Shown one piece after another: positions 1-5,493 of a stretch of DNA of 6,258 nt (position 1 is the stretch's first letter; each line of letters begins with the position of its first letter). Both the position numbers and the translations under genes were made by a program. Below the pieces are notes generated by a model that saw only the letters and a list, made by a program, of their open reading frames with translations, did no database searches and was not told where the DNA came from. The stretch spans positions 1 through 6,258 of the forward strand of contig JAGGWI010000270.1 of the NCBI GenBank assembly GCA_021157505.1, written 5' to 3'. The stretch comes from Desulfuromusa sp. (GTDB taxonomy: Bacteria > Desulfobacterota > Desulfuromonadia > Desulfuromonadales > Geopsychrobacteraceae).

Positions 1-1
1 A

Positions 2-373
2 AAAAACAAGAACCAGGAAGGCTATGGTGTCTATGTTGGTATGCGGATGCTCGCCCCCATGGGTAAGTTCGGCCTGGAGTATAACTATGGTTCCAAATAC
101 TGGACTCCATTCACTCAGGCTCAGGATGATCTAGTGGGTGCAAAATTGTCAGCTCGCGGTAGTGTTGGTGAGGCTTACTATATCTTTGATATCAACCCCC
201 ATGCTTTCATCAAAATTGGTGGCCTTTACTACGATTATAAGTATACCGGTAGTGGCTCCCCGGTGGGTCAGCCTTACGAGGTTGATGATATCCAGGATGG
301 CAAAGAATACTCTTTGCTTCCGGCGGTTGATAAGGCCTGGGATGCTTACGCAAAAATCACCATGCAATTCTAG
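2..373 (+). CDS. DUF3373-like outer-membrane beta-barrel protein, C-terminal part (5' end outside window)
   Basis: The frame is open from the first bases of the window (lysine codon at 2-4) to TAG at 371-373, giving 123 residues; the start lies to the left. The protein is rich in alternating aromatic and small residues (GLEYNYGSKYW, AYYIFDI, GGLYYDYKYTGSG) and ends in ITMQF. A terminal Phe after an amphipathic strand is typical of outer-membrane barrels. The NYGSKYW, RGSVGEAYYI and YDYKYTGSG segments resemble DUF3373-family proteins as I remember them. That family is found next to cytochrome genes in Desulfuromonadia, and its function is not established. By inference it is an outer-membrane porin. 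The next gene, on the same strand, begins 120 bp downstream beyond a hairpin, so co-transcription with the octaheme cytochrome is possible but not shown. The internal ATG at 41 is not the true start, because homologous-looking sequence continues upstream of it. Confidence 0.65.
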   Translation, partial: KNKNQEGYGVYVGMRMLAPMGKFGLEYNYGSKYWTPFTQAQDDLVGAKLSARGSVGEAYYIFDINPHAFIKIGGLYYDYKYTGSGSPVGQPYEVDDIQDGKEYSLLPAVDKAWDAYAKITMQF

Positions 374-402
374 ATCCTGATATTGATTATCGAACCAGCA
401 GT

Positions 403-432
403 AAGGGGAGAGATCATCCGGTCTCTCCCCTT
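403..432 (+). terminator. Hairpin after the DUF3373-like gene, possible weak terminator
   Basis: A perfect 11-bp stem, AAGGGGAGAGA (403-413) with TCTCTCCCCTT (422-432), encloses an 8-base loop. Only two T residues follow and there is no real T-tract. It is therefore either a weak terminator or attenuator, or a 3' stabilising hairpin. I found no convincing -35/-10 pair between it and the cytochrome start, although 433-480 is AT-rich. Confidence 0.5.
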
Positions 433-480
433 CATTGTCACATAAACATCCAATAATATTGATATTTGATTAACAACATA

Positions 481-489
481 GAAGGTGAG
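481..489 (+). promoter_or_regulatory. Ribosome binding site deciding the start of the octaheme cytochrome
   Basis: GAAGGTGAG lies with its AGGTGA core five bases before ATG at 494. A GTG at 485 is in frame but sits inside this Shine-Dalgarno sequence, so ATG 494 is the preferred start. It places MKK directly before the hydrophobic part of the signal peptide. Confidence 0.75.
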
Positions 490-493
490 ATTG

Positions 494-1846
494 ATGAAAA
501 AAATAGTTATTATCCTCTCTGGACTGCTGTTGCTGAGCCTGACCGCCTATGCAACTGATCACAGTAAGTTTATTAAGGGCCCCTTTGCGGATGGTTCTGC
601 GGTTACGAATACCTGTCTGGAATGTCATGAAGATCAGGCGATGGATTTTATGAAAACTCCTCACTGGACCTGGACTCGCAAACAGGTGGTTAACGGTAAG
701 GAGATGAATATCGGTAAGACCAATGTGATGAATAACTTCTGCACCACAGTTTCAAGTAACCGGGTTCACTGCAGTGAGTGTCACGCTGGTTATGGTTGGG
801 CAACAGAAGAGTTCGATTTTACCGATAAGAGTCGGGTTGACTGTCTGGTTTGTCACGACACCACGGGAACCTACCACAAGGATGGGGATAACTCCGGTTG
901 GCCGACAGAGCACGTTAATCTGGAAGCGGTTGCCAAAAATGTAGGTCTCCCCGTGCGTCAGAATTGTAATTCCTGTCACGCTATGGGTGGTGGTGGTAAC
1001 AATGCCAAGCATGGTGATATCGCATTAGTTCTCGATTATCCGGATCGTTCCGTTGATGTCCATATGGATGCTGATGGTAACGATTTCCAGTGTCAGAACT
1101 GTCACGAAACAGAAAACCACGCCATCTCTGGTGCTAACCTGCAGACATCTCCCGATGGTTTTAACGCAATCACCTGTGAGCAGTGTCACGATGCCGATCC
1201 ACATGAACAGTCACGGCTCAATGCTCACGCCCAGAGAGTTTCTTGTCAGGCATGTCACATCCCAATCTACGCGAAAGAAGATCCTACGCAGATGGACTGG
1301 GACTGGTCTACCGCAGGTCATGACGAGGCACCCAATCCTGATAAGATTGATGGCAAAATAGTTCGCTATGACAAAGCAACCGGAACTCAGACCTGGAAAA
1401 CTGATCAAGAGCCAACCTATCGCTGGTTTAATGGTAAAGCTAACATCTACCTGGTTGGTGATAAGATTGATCCTGAAGTCCCAACACAGATGGCTTACCC
1501 ACTGGGTGATATCAAAGATAAGACAGCTAAAATTCATCCGTTTAAACTCCATACAGGTAAGCAGATCTACGATACCAAGAACATGTACTTCATCACCAAC
1601 CATATCTATGGTGAAGATGGTTTCTGGGACACTGCTGATTGGCAGCTTTCTGCCAAAATTGGTATGGAGGTCAGCGGCTTGCCTTACAGTGGTGAGTACG
1701 GTTTTGCTCCTACCGAGATGTACTGGAGAATTGACCACATGGTTTCACCGAAAGAAGATGCTCTAAAATGTCTTGACTGCCACGGTGATGATGGCCGGAT
1801 GGACTGGAAAGCCCTGGGTTACAGTGGTGATCCGATGGATAAATAA
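494..1846 (+). CDS. otr: Octaheme c-type cytochrome, tetrathionate reductase (OTR) family
   Basis: A 450-residue exported protein. Residues 1-20 form a signal peptide (MKK, a leucine-rich core, then TAYA before TDHS). Eight CXXCH heme motifs begin at residues 41, 93, 117, 158, 200, 228, 251 and 426. The count, the long gap before the last motif and the segments CLECHEDQAMDFMKTPHWTW, CHAGYGW and CLVCHDTTGTY match the octaheme OTR family as I know it. The Shewanella member is a soluble periplasmic enzyme that reduces tetrathionate, and also nitrite and hydroxylamine in vitro. Its active-site heme is ligated by a lysine. Lys129, just after the third motif, is my candidate for that ligand, but this is inference. 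No membrane anchor is seen after the signal peptide, so electrons probably come from periplasmic or quinol-linked partners not in the window. The family is well supported; the physiological substrate is not determined. Confidence 0.9.
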   Translation: MKKIVIILSGLLLLSLTAYATDHSKFIKGPFADGSAVTNTCLECHEDQAMDFMKTPHWTWTRKQVVNGKEMNIGKTNVMNNFCTTVSSNRVHCSECHAGYGWATEEFDFTDKSRVDCLVCHDTTGTYHKDGDNSGWPTEHVNLEAVAKNVGLPVRQNCNSCHAMGGGGNNAKHGDIALVLDYPDRSVDVHMDADGNDFQCQNCHETENHAISGANLQTSPDGFNAITCEQCHDADPHEQSRLNAHAQRVSCQACHIPIYAKEDPTQMDWDWSTAGHDEAPNPDKIDGKIVRYDKATGTQTWKTDQEPTYRWFNGKANIYLVGDKIDPEVPTQMAYPLGDIKDKTAKIHPFKLHTGKQIYDTKNMYFITNHIYGEDGFWDTADWQLSAKIGMEVSGLPYSGEYGFAPTEMYWRIDHMVSPKEDALKCLDCHGDDGRMDWKALGYSGDPMDK

Positions 1847-1878
1847 GATCTAGACTTTTAGATCAAGGTTGAATGAAG

Positions 1879-1915
1879 CGGGGCAGAAGAAATTCTGTCC
1901 CGTTTTTTTTGTTTT
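1879..1915 (+). terminator. Rho-independent terminator of the octaheme cytochrome gene
   Basis: A 10-bp stem (1879-1888 with 1893-1902, one G-U pair) is capped by a GAAA tetraloop and followed by eight T residues (1903-1910), then G and five more T. It lies 32 bases after the stop codon. This is a textbook intrinsic terminator and marks the end of the rightward transcription unit. Confidence 0.92.
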
Positions 1916-1938
1916 TAAACCCCAAAAAAAGTTAGTCG

Positions 1939-2101
1939 TGTCCGGTTAGAAAAGTGCAGGCATTGAACCTGACATAAAAATCCCCCTCAATCCCCCTTTG
2001 CTAAAGGGGGAAGAGTAAAAGCTCCCCTCTTTGGCAAAGAGGGGCTGGGGGAGATTCGAAAATTTGGATTAAATACAGTTATGCAACTTTTTAACCGGAC
2101 A
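1939..2101. mobile_element. MITE-like element with terminal inverted repeats
   Basis: The segment is bounded by imperfect 20-base inverted repeats. The left arm is TGTCCGGTTAGAAAAGTGCA (1939-1958). The right arm, read on the other strand (2101-2082), is TGTCCGGTTAAAAAGTTGCA, matching at 17 of 20 positions. There is no coding capacity between them. The interior is a nested palindromic unit, annotated separately. This layout fits a non-autonomous derivative of an insertion sequence that shares these ends. I saw no clear target-site duplication, and no transposase is in the window. The right arm runs into another small hairpin (2099-2119, 8-bp stem, GAAAA loop). The parent IS family cannot be named from sequence alone. 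Confidence 0.6.
1981..2052. repeat. Nested palindromic repeat with CCCCC/GGGGG hairpins
   Basis: Two consecutive hairpins are visible: CCCCCTTT/AAAGGGGG (1992-1999 with 2003-2010) and CCCCTCTTT/AAAGAGGGG (2024-2032 with 2036-2044), each with a 3-base loop. An outer pairing TCCCCC (1981-1986) with GGGGGA (2047-2052) encloses both, giving a three-way cruciform shape. The ATCCCCCTCAATCCCCCTTTG type of sequence is, from memory, a widespread dispersed intergenic repeat in many bacterial genomes. Its copy number here cannot be judged from one window. Confidence 0.7.
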
Positions 2102-2120
2102 ACACTGAAAAAGTGTTGTT

Positions 2121-2158
2121 CTTCTCTCCAGCTCTCCAGCTCTCCGCCTCTTCGTTAA
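2121..2158 (-). repeat. GAGA-rich dispersed repeat, copy R1
   Basis: Read on the minus strand this starts TTAACGAAGAGGCGGAGAG and continues with GGAGAG units. It is a diverged, inverted relative of the copies at 2204-2244 and 2911-2950. It includes tandem CTCTCCAG units on the plus strand (2124-2145). Confidence 0.5.
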
Positions 2159-2203
2159 GGCTTATGGTTTTGTGGAGCAACGTTCAGGGTGCTGCTGACA
2201 GAT

Positions 2204-2244
2204 TTTAACGGAGAGACGCAGAGGGGGAGAGATCGGAGAGAAAA
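2204..2244 (+). repeat. GAGA-rich dispersed repeat, copy R2 (left direct copy flanking the toxin-antitoxin genes)
   Basis: The first 20 bases, TTTAACGGAGAGACGCAGAG, are identical to 2911-2930. Similarity continues through a GGGAGAG..GGAGAGAAAA tail for about 40 bases. It stops 11 bases before the toxin stop codon. Sequences of the ACGCAGAGACGCAGAG type are, from memory, common dispersed intergenic repeats in several phyla. Confidence 0.7.
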
Positions 2245-2255
2245 GAAAAATCTTT

Positions 2256-2540
2256 TTATGTGCGTTTTCCCGCTGTTGTATATATCTCTTTGTCTCTCCG
2301 GGGACCAACGGCTAGAACATAAACCACGACTTGGTGATTCGTTACTTGATATACGATACGATAGTCACCAACCCTGAGCTTACGCAGCGATGCTAAGTTT
2401 CCTGTCAGTGGATCGCCAAATTCAAGGGGAGCTTGTGTCAGTTTCGTATCAATGGCTCGCAAGATGCGTTTTGCGGCAAAAGGTCCAAGGCTCTTAAGGT
2501 CTTTCTCTACATCCTTATGGTAGGTAATGACCCATTTCAT
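2256..2540 (-). CDS. relE: RelE/ParE-superfamily mRNA interferase toxin
   Basis: A 94-residue toxin of normal length. Known RelE toxins cut mRNA in the ribosomal A site. Compared from memory with E. coli RelE, the core aligns without gaps (LRKLRVGDYRIVYQV) and Lys54, Arg61, Arg81 and Tyr87 fall at the catalytic positions. E. coli Lys52 is Leu here, with Arg53 next to it. The ATG at 2540-2538 overlaps the antitoxin stop as ATGA, and no good Shine-Dalgarno sequence precedes it, so translation is probably coupled to the antitoxin. The frame is intact to TAA at 2258-2256 and no active-site loss is obvious. The exact subfamily (RelE, YoeB or ParE-like) is less certain, but the Phd/YefM partner and the RelE-like residues favour an RNase. 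It probably acts in the cytoplasm when free of antitoxin. Confidence 0.85.
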   Translation of the reverse strand: MKWVITYHKDVEKDLKSLGPFAAKRILRAIDTKLTQAPLEFGDPLTGNLASLRKLRVGDYRIVYQVTNHQVVVYVLAVGPRRDKEIYTTAGKRT

Positions 2541-2806
2541 GCGTCAAACTTTTTCATCATCTCTTGGTGCGAAACTGCTTCATTTGTTGCGAATGTGGAT
2601 AATCGATCTAAGCCAAGAGACGCCAAACGCAAATCCTCAATTTCTTCTTTTATTGCGGTGTATGCATCTATGGATAAAAGGATTGCTTTTGGGGTATTAT
2701 TTTTCAGAATAATAATTTCACCTGAGTCACTTTTTTCAAGGCTGTCAAGGGTGGCAGCCGTTTTTTTTGACAGTGTTGTTGCCGACAGATAATTATCAAT
2801 ACGCAT
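2537..2806 (-). CDS. Phd/YefM-family antitoxin
   Basis: An 89-residue partner of the RelE-like toxin. The N-terminal half (about residues 1-50) has the Phd/YefM fold signature: a short N-terminal strand, a helix (LSKKTAATLDSLEKS), then GEIIILKNNTPKAILLSIDAY. This part should dimerise and bind the operator. The acidic, helical C-terminal region (about 52-89) should wrap and neutralise the toxin. I chose ATG 2806 because GGAGG (2816-2812) lies five bases upstream of it. The upstream in-frame ATG at 2818 would overlap that ribosome site and lacks its own. The stop TGA overlaps the toxin ATG by four bases. This TGA appears to act as a normal stop, which is relevant to the in-frame TGA in the barrel gene. 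Family members usually repress their own promoter. Confidence 0.85.
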   Translation of the reverse strand: MRIDNYLSATTLSKKTAATLDSLEKSDSGEIIILKNNTPKAILLSIDAYTAIKEEIEDLRLASLGLDRLSTFATNEAVSHQEMMKKFDA

Positions 2807-2811
2807 AATTG

Positions 2812-2816
2812 CCTCC
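2812..2816 (-). promoter_or_regulatory. Ribosome binding site deciding the antitoxin start
   Basis: GGAGG on the minus strand is followed by CAATT and then ATG at 2806. It lies inside the longer open frame from 2818, so the shorter 89-residue antitoxin is the likely product. Confidence 0.75.
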
Positions 2817-2839
2817 ATAATTTGCTTATTATTCTTCTG

Positions 2840-2868
2840 ATAATAGTTGGAATTATTGTTCTTGTCAA
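2840..2868 (-). promoter_or_regulatory. Sigma-70-type promoter of the toxin-antitoxin operon
   Basis: On the minus strand a perfect -35 box TTGACA (2868-2863) is separated by 17 bases from TATTAT (2845-2840), five of six matches to the -10 consensus. The antitoxin ATG is 33 bases beyond the -10. The sequence TTATTAT (2826-2832) and ATAATAG (2840-2846) form an imperfect palindrome overlapping the -10, a plausible autorepression operator. The boxes are seen directly; the operator role is inferred from how Phd/YefM modules are usually controlled. Confidence 0.75.
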
Positions 2869-2910
2869 TTTATGTATAGATAGGCAGGGTCACATCTTGA
2901 AAATTATGTA

Positions 2911-2950
2911 TTTAACGGAGAGACGCAGAGAGGGAGAGGTGGAGAGAAAA
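2911..2950 (+). repeat. GAGA-rich dispersed repeat, copy R3 (right direct copy flanking the toxin-antitoxin genes)
   Basis: The first 20 bases are identical to 2204-2223, and the following 20 match with a few substitutions and one gap. It lies 43 bases upstream of the toxin-antitoxin -35 box, so the operon and its promoter sit wholly between two same-orientation copies 707 bp apart. Confidence 0.7.
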
Positions 2951-3001
2951 TCTTGAAAGACTTTATGGTTTTAGAAACAAAAAAGAAGGGTTTGTTTTTG
3001 C

Positions 3002-3042
3002 CTTTCTCTGCGATCTCAGCGGCTCTCCATCTCTCCTTTAAA
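3002..3042 (-). repeat. GAGA-rich dispersed repeat, copy R4 (inverted)
   Basis: Read on the minus strand this begins TTTAAAGGAGAGATGGAGAG and ends CGCAGAGAAAG. It is a diverged inverted partner of copy R3, with about 50 bases between them. R3 and R4 together resemble a long imperfect palindrome of the kind seen for these dispersed repeats. Confidence 0.5.
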
Positions 3043-3061
3043 GTGTTTTGGTTTAGTCCTT

Positions 3062-3092
3062 CTTGGTGCTCTTGGCGTCTTGGTGGCTAACC
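3062..3092. repeat. Short CTTGGYG periodic repeat
   Basis: Three successive units CTTGGTGCT, CTTGGCGT and CTTGGTGGC are followed by TAACC. On the opposite strand it reads GCCACCAAGACGCCAAGAG. This looks like the dispersed CCAAGACGCCAAG class often found beside GAGA-rich repeats. It is too short to code and its role is unknown. Confidence 0.4.
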
Positions 3093-3102
3093 ATTTTTGC
3101 AT

Positions 3103-3132
3103 TAAAAAAGCCCGACTGTTGCCAGTCGGGCT
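3103..3132 (-). terminator. Rho-independent terminator of the decaheme/porin operon
   Basis: A 10-bp perfect stem (AGCCCGACTG at 3109-3118 with CAGTCGGGCT at 3123-3132) has a 4-base loop and, on the minus strand, is followed by six T residues (3108-3103). It lies 35 bases beyond TAA at 3168, not beyond the internal TGA at 3597. The transcription unit therefore ends where the read-through product ends. Confidence 0.9.
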
Positions 3133-3167
3133 AAATAAATATTCAAATTTCAAAGTTTATCTGCAAG

Positions 3168-5477
3168 TTAGAAGTTCCAACCAATACCCGCATAACCATA
3201 GTATGCTTCACCATCTTCGTCACCGTAGACATACTCTTCTTTGGAATTGAACTTATCATAAGTTCCCGATACGGTTGTGTAAAAAGTTTCGGTGAAGTTG
3301 TAAGTACCACCCACAGTAAACTGATACTGTTCATAGGTTAGATCTGAGTAGTTATCGATCTCGTTATTTTGATCCCATGAGTCGTAATTGTAGGCTCCGC
3401 CTCCCATGATAAGGGATTGACGTTCGTCAAAGTCCCAATCCATAGAGTCTTCAGCGTGACTGAAAGTGAAACCAGCATTCAATAGTAGTTTTTCTGTAGC
3501 TTGCACATCTGCACTGAGGGATAAAGTATGAACATCAGACTCATATTCTGCGGTGTTACATAGCGACCCAAACTGGGTCGACGAGACTGCGTTCGCTCAG
3601 CCATGGTACCAGCCGACACACATTTTGTTTTCTGTTTCTTGCCAATTGTATGTGTAGGACATGGTCAGGTTGACTTTATCACTTGGTGCATACCAGAGGC
3701 TTACTCCCGGCACGAAGGTTTTTCGATGGTCGAGGCCAACGTCATCATTGTCCTCATAACGGTAGCGGGCAAACAGAGTTGCCGCTACGTTGGCACGGGG
3801 GGACCACGTTGTATTGAGCTTTACTTCGTGGACCTTATCTGGCAGGTTCGAGGCTTCCTCAGTCCGGTTGGGGTAAACACTATTCCAGTACCAGACTGTC
3901 GTGGGACTATTGTTTTCTATATTGAGAAAATCAGCAGTATCAAGCATCCACAGCCCTGAATTCAAAGGATCCTGGGTTGCTCCATCCATATCCTGAGCAA
4001 TTCCTGTTGCATTGCTCAGTGGGTCGTCAATATCATCATATTGATAGCTGATACGACCAGACAGCTGTGAATTCAGACGACTTTTCAGGGCAACCTTAAA
4101 GGTGTTTGTTTTAGTTTCCCCTAAGTGATTATCGTCACGATCTACTTTTTCATATTCGTAACCAAGGCGTAAAGTGGTTCCCCGGGTTATGCGGTAAACA
4201 GCATCAAAACCAAACTCGTCAACGTCTCGTTCTTCTGCGGGTTTCCACTTTTGATCCAGATCAAAAGAGAGATATCCGTTGTCATCCCGAGTTGTCAGGT
4301 CAGACCTCAATTCTACTGTATTATTGTCAGCATCAATTGAGTAGGTGTTGGCTCGTGCAGAGAAGCGCCAATTACCAAATCTGGTTGCCAGTTTTCCACC
4401 GAAAGATTCAAATTCGGTTTTTAGTTTGTTATGTTTCAAAGAATAGGAAATGTCACTGGATGGATTAGATTTGTTACTTTCAACATCAGATTTCGTATAG
4501 GATCCGGATAGCGTCGTATAGCTGGAAAAATCATAACGAGCTTTTAAATGATGAGTATCTTTTTCCGAATCGGGAGTACGGTTGTATTCGAAGTAGTCAG
4601 AAGCATAGAGTAACTGGTCATTTGCAGATCCATTGCTAGTAACGTCGTAGAATCTTGATGGTGTTGCTCCATCCTCATCGAAGTTCCGGGTCATGTAATC
4701 GTACTTAACCGTTAATGGACCAAACTTGCCAGTTGCGCCGAATCTATATTCCTCTGTTTTCTCGTCGATATTTTTACCACTGGCAGAGACGTGACAACCA
4801 TCGCATTTGGATAGACCTATGGCTTGCTCCAAACCTTGACGGGTTTCGATACGCAGCCCGGCATGGAAGACAATATTCGGTAGTACCGGAAGAGCCAGAC
4901 TGGTTTCCGCTGTTATTTCTTCGCGGGTTACGATGTAATCGTTGTTTAACTCCTGGGAGTATGCTTTTGCAGCATCATAAGGAAGAGAGGTACCACCAAC
5001 CGAAGTTACTGGATCATCCAGCTCTGCGAGCTCAGCAAAAATTTTATCGGTTGTGACACTTGGTTGAGAACCACCAGTATCTTCACGGGCGGTTGCTCCC
5101 ATTTGATCCAGTGTTTCATGATCTTTCCAGTGCTCCAGCTTCTGATAATCAATGTCGAAGCGAAAGATTCTTTTGATGTCGCCACTGGTGGACATATCGT
5201 AACTGTCAGAGCCTTTATAGTCTACATCGACTTTTACGGCTGCATCTTCACCAACATAATCAATACCAAGATCAAGAGCGGGGTTAACGTTAGGGTTCTC
5301 TTCATCGGATGTTTCTACATATTCATTGACGCGTGCAGGATTGTCATCAATATCCATGCCACTGATGCCCACCTCGACATGCCCTGTCATTTTATCTTCG
5401 GCACATACAAAGGTGGTGGTCATCATGAAGGTCAGGATTGATAACAACGCAAGCAGTAGGTAATAGCGTTGCTTCAT
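3168..5477 (-). CDS. MtrB/PioB-type decaheme-associated outer-membrane beta-barrel protein with in-frame TGA (possible selenoprotein)
   Basis: By homology to MtrB/PioB, this barrel would sheath the upstream decaheme cytochrome and form an electron conduit through the outer membrane. ATG 5477 follows AGGAGG by six bases; residues 1-26 are a signal peptide (VCA before EDK). Read to the first TGA (3599-3597) it has 626 residues. The same frame continues to TAA 3168, giving 769 if TGA is decoded. The downstream 142 residues are clearly barrel sequence (VHTLSLSADVQAT, YQFTVGGTYNF) and end in GIGWNF, with the terminal Phe outer-membrane proteins need. The 626-residue form would lack about five strands and that signal, so it is unlikely to assemble. 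A CXXCH motif (CDGCH, residues 225-229) lies in a loop. Cys620 and Cys640 flank the TGA-encoded residue 627. Alternatives to selenocysteine are a nonsense mutation, another read-through, or a base-call error. The barrel assignment is firm; the recoding is a hypothesis. Confidence 0.8.
3564..3580 (-). promoter_or_regulatory. SECIS-like hairpin downstream of the in-frame TGA
   Basis: On the minus strand CGACCCA (3580-3574) pairs perfectly with TGGGTCG (3570-3564) around a GUU loop. The stem begins 16 bases after the TGA and the loop 23 bases after it. Known bacterial SECIS elements are short stem-loops whose apical loop lies roughly 16-37 bases after UGA, with a G among the first two loop bases; this one fits. 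The hairpin sits in the coding frame, as bacterial elements do. Binding by SelB is inferred, and a chance palindrome is possible. Confidence 0.5.
3597..3599 (-). other. In-frame TGA, candidate selenocysteine codon (residue 627)
   Basis: The codon context is TAC CAT GGC TGA GCG AAC GCA (Y-H-G-stop-A-N-A). It is the only stop in the barrel frame before TAA at 3168. It lies between Cys620 (3620-3618) and Cys640 (3560-3558). No frameshift is needed to continue, and sequence on both sides fits one outer-membrane loop. A single base change to TGG, CGA or GGA would restore a standard codon, so a nonsense mutation cannot be excluded. Confidence 0.5.
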
Positions 5478-5483
5478 TTTTAG

Positions 5484-5489
5484 CCTCCT
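5484..5489 (-). promoter_or_regulatory. Ribosome binding site deciding the barrel-protein start
   Basis: AGGAGG lies six bases before ATG 5477. An upstream in-frame TTG at 5492 would put this site inside the coding sequence, so the ATG is preferred. It gives a clean MKQR-type signal peptide start. Confidence 0.85.
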
Positions 5490-5493
5490 CAAA

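Larger units (their letters stand above)
1911..2255. other. Gene-free interval with mobile and repetitive sequence
   Basis: No credible coding sequence is seen between the octaheme cytochrome terminator and the toxin stop codon. The interval contains the MITE-like element (1939-2101), a hairpin (2099-2119), an inverted GAGA-rich repeat (2121-2158) with tandem CTCTCCAG units at 2124-2145, an unremarkable stretch (2159-2203) and a second GAGA-rich repeat (2204-2244). I found no terminator for the leftward toxin operon here. Confidence 0.7.
2870..3102. other. Gene-free interval between the toxin-antitoxin promoter and the porin operon terminator
   Basis: No coding sequence is supported here. 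Apart from repeats R3 and R4 and the CTTGGYG units, 2951-3001 is an A/T-rich spacer with nothing recognisable. The interval separates two leftward transcription units. Confidence 0.65.

Noticed and set aside
460..475. TTGAT..GATTAA upstream of the octaheme cytochrome as an FNR-type anaerobic regulator site.
   Set aside because: The right half does not match ATCAA at the required spacing.
1981..2052. CRISPR-like repeats in the CCCCC/GGGGG hairpin region.
   Set aside because: There are no regularly spaced identical repeats with unique spacers; the units are paired palindromes inside one element.
2241..2257. A/T-only hairpin near the toxin stop codon as a terminator.
   Set aside because: The possible stem has only A-T and few G-C pairs and no clear loop/T-tract arrangement on the minus strand.
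2285..2300. A further inverted copy of the GAGA-rich repeat inside the 3' end of the toxin gene (CGGAGAGACAAAGAGA on the minus strand).
   Set aside because: It encodes the conserved R81-R82-D83-K84-E85 part of the toxin, and a purine-rich match this short can occur by chance. Not enough to claim that the repeat contributed coding sequence.
2433..2792. Plus-strand open frames over the toxin-antitoxin genes (for example 2433-2792).
   Set aside because: They are antisense to well-recognised RelE and Phd/YefM genes, lack family-like features, and lack good ribosome sites.
3168..3506. A separate small gene on the minus strand starting from GTG 3506 (112 residues).
   Set aside because: It is the in-frame continuation of the barrel gene: same frame, barrel-type strands and a terminal Phe. 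The matching sequence extends upstream of the GTG back to the TGA at 3597, and no ribosome site precedes the GTG.
3597..5477. Genome-wide reassignment of UGA to a sense codon.
   Set aside because: The antitoxin gene appears to use TGA as its normal stop (ATGA overlap with the toxin start), so only local recoding, or mutation, is plausible.
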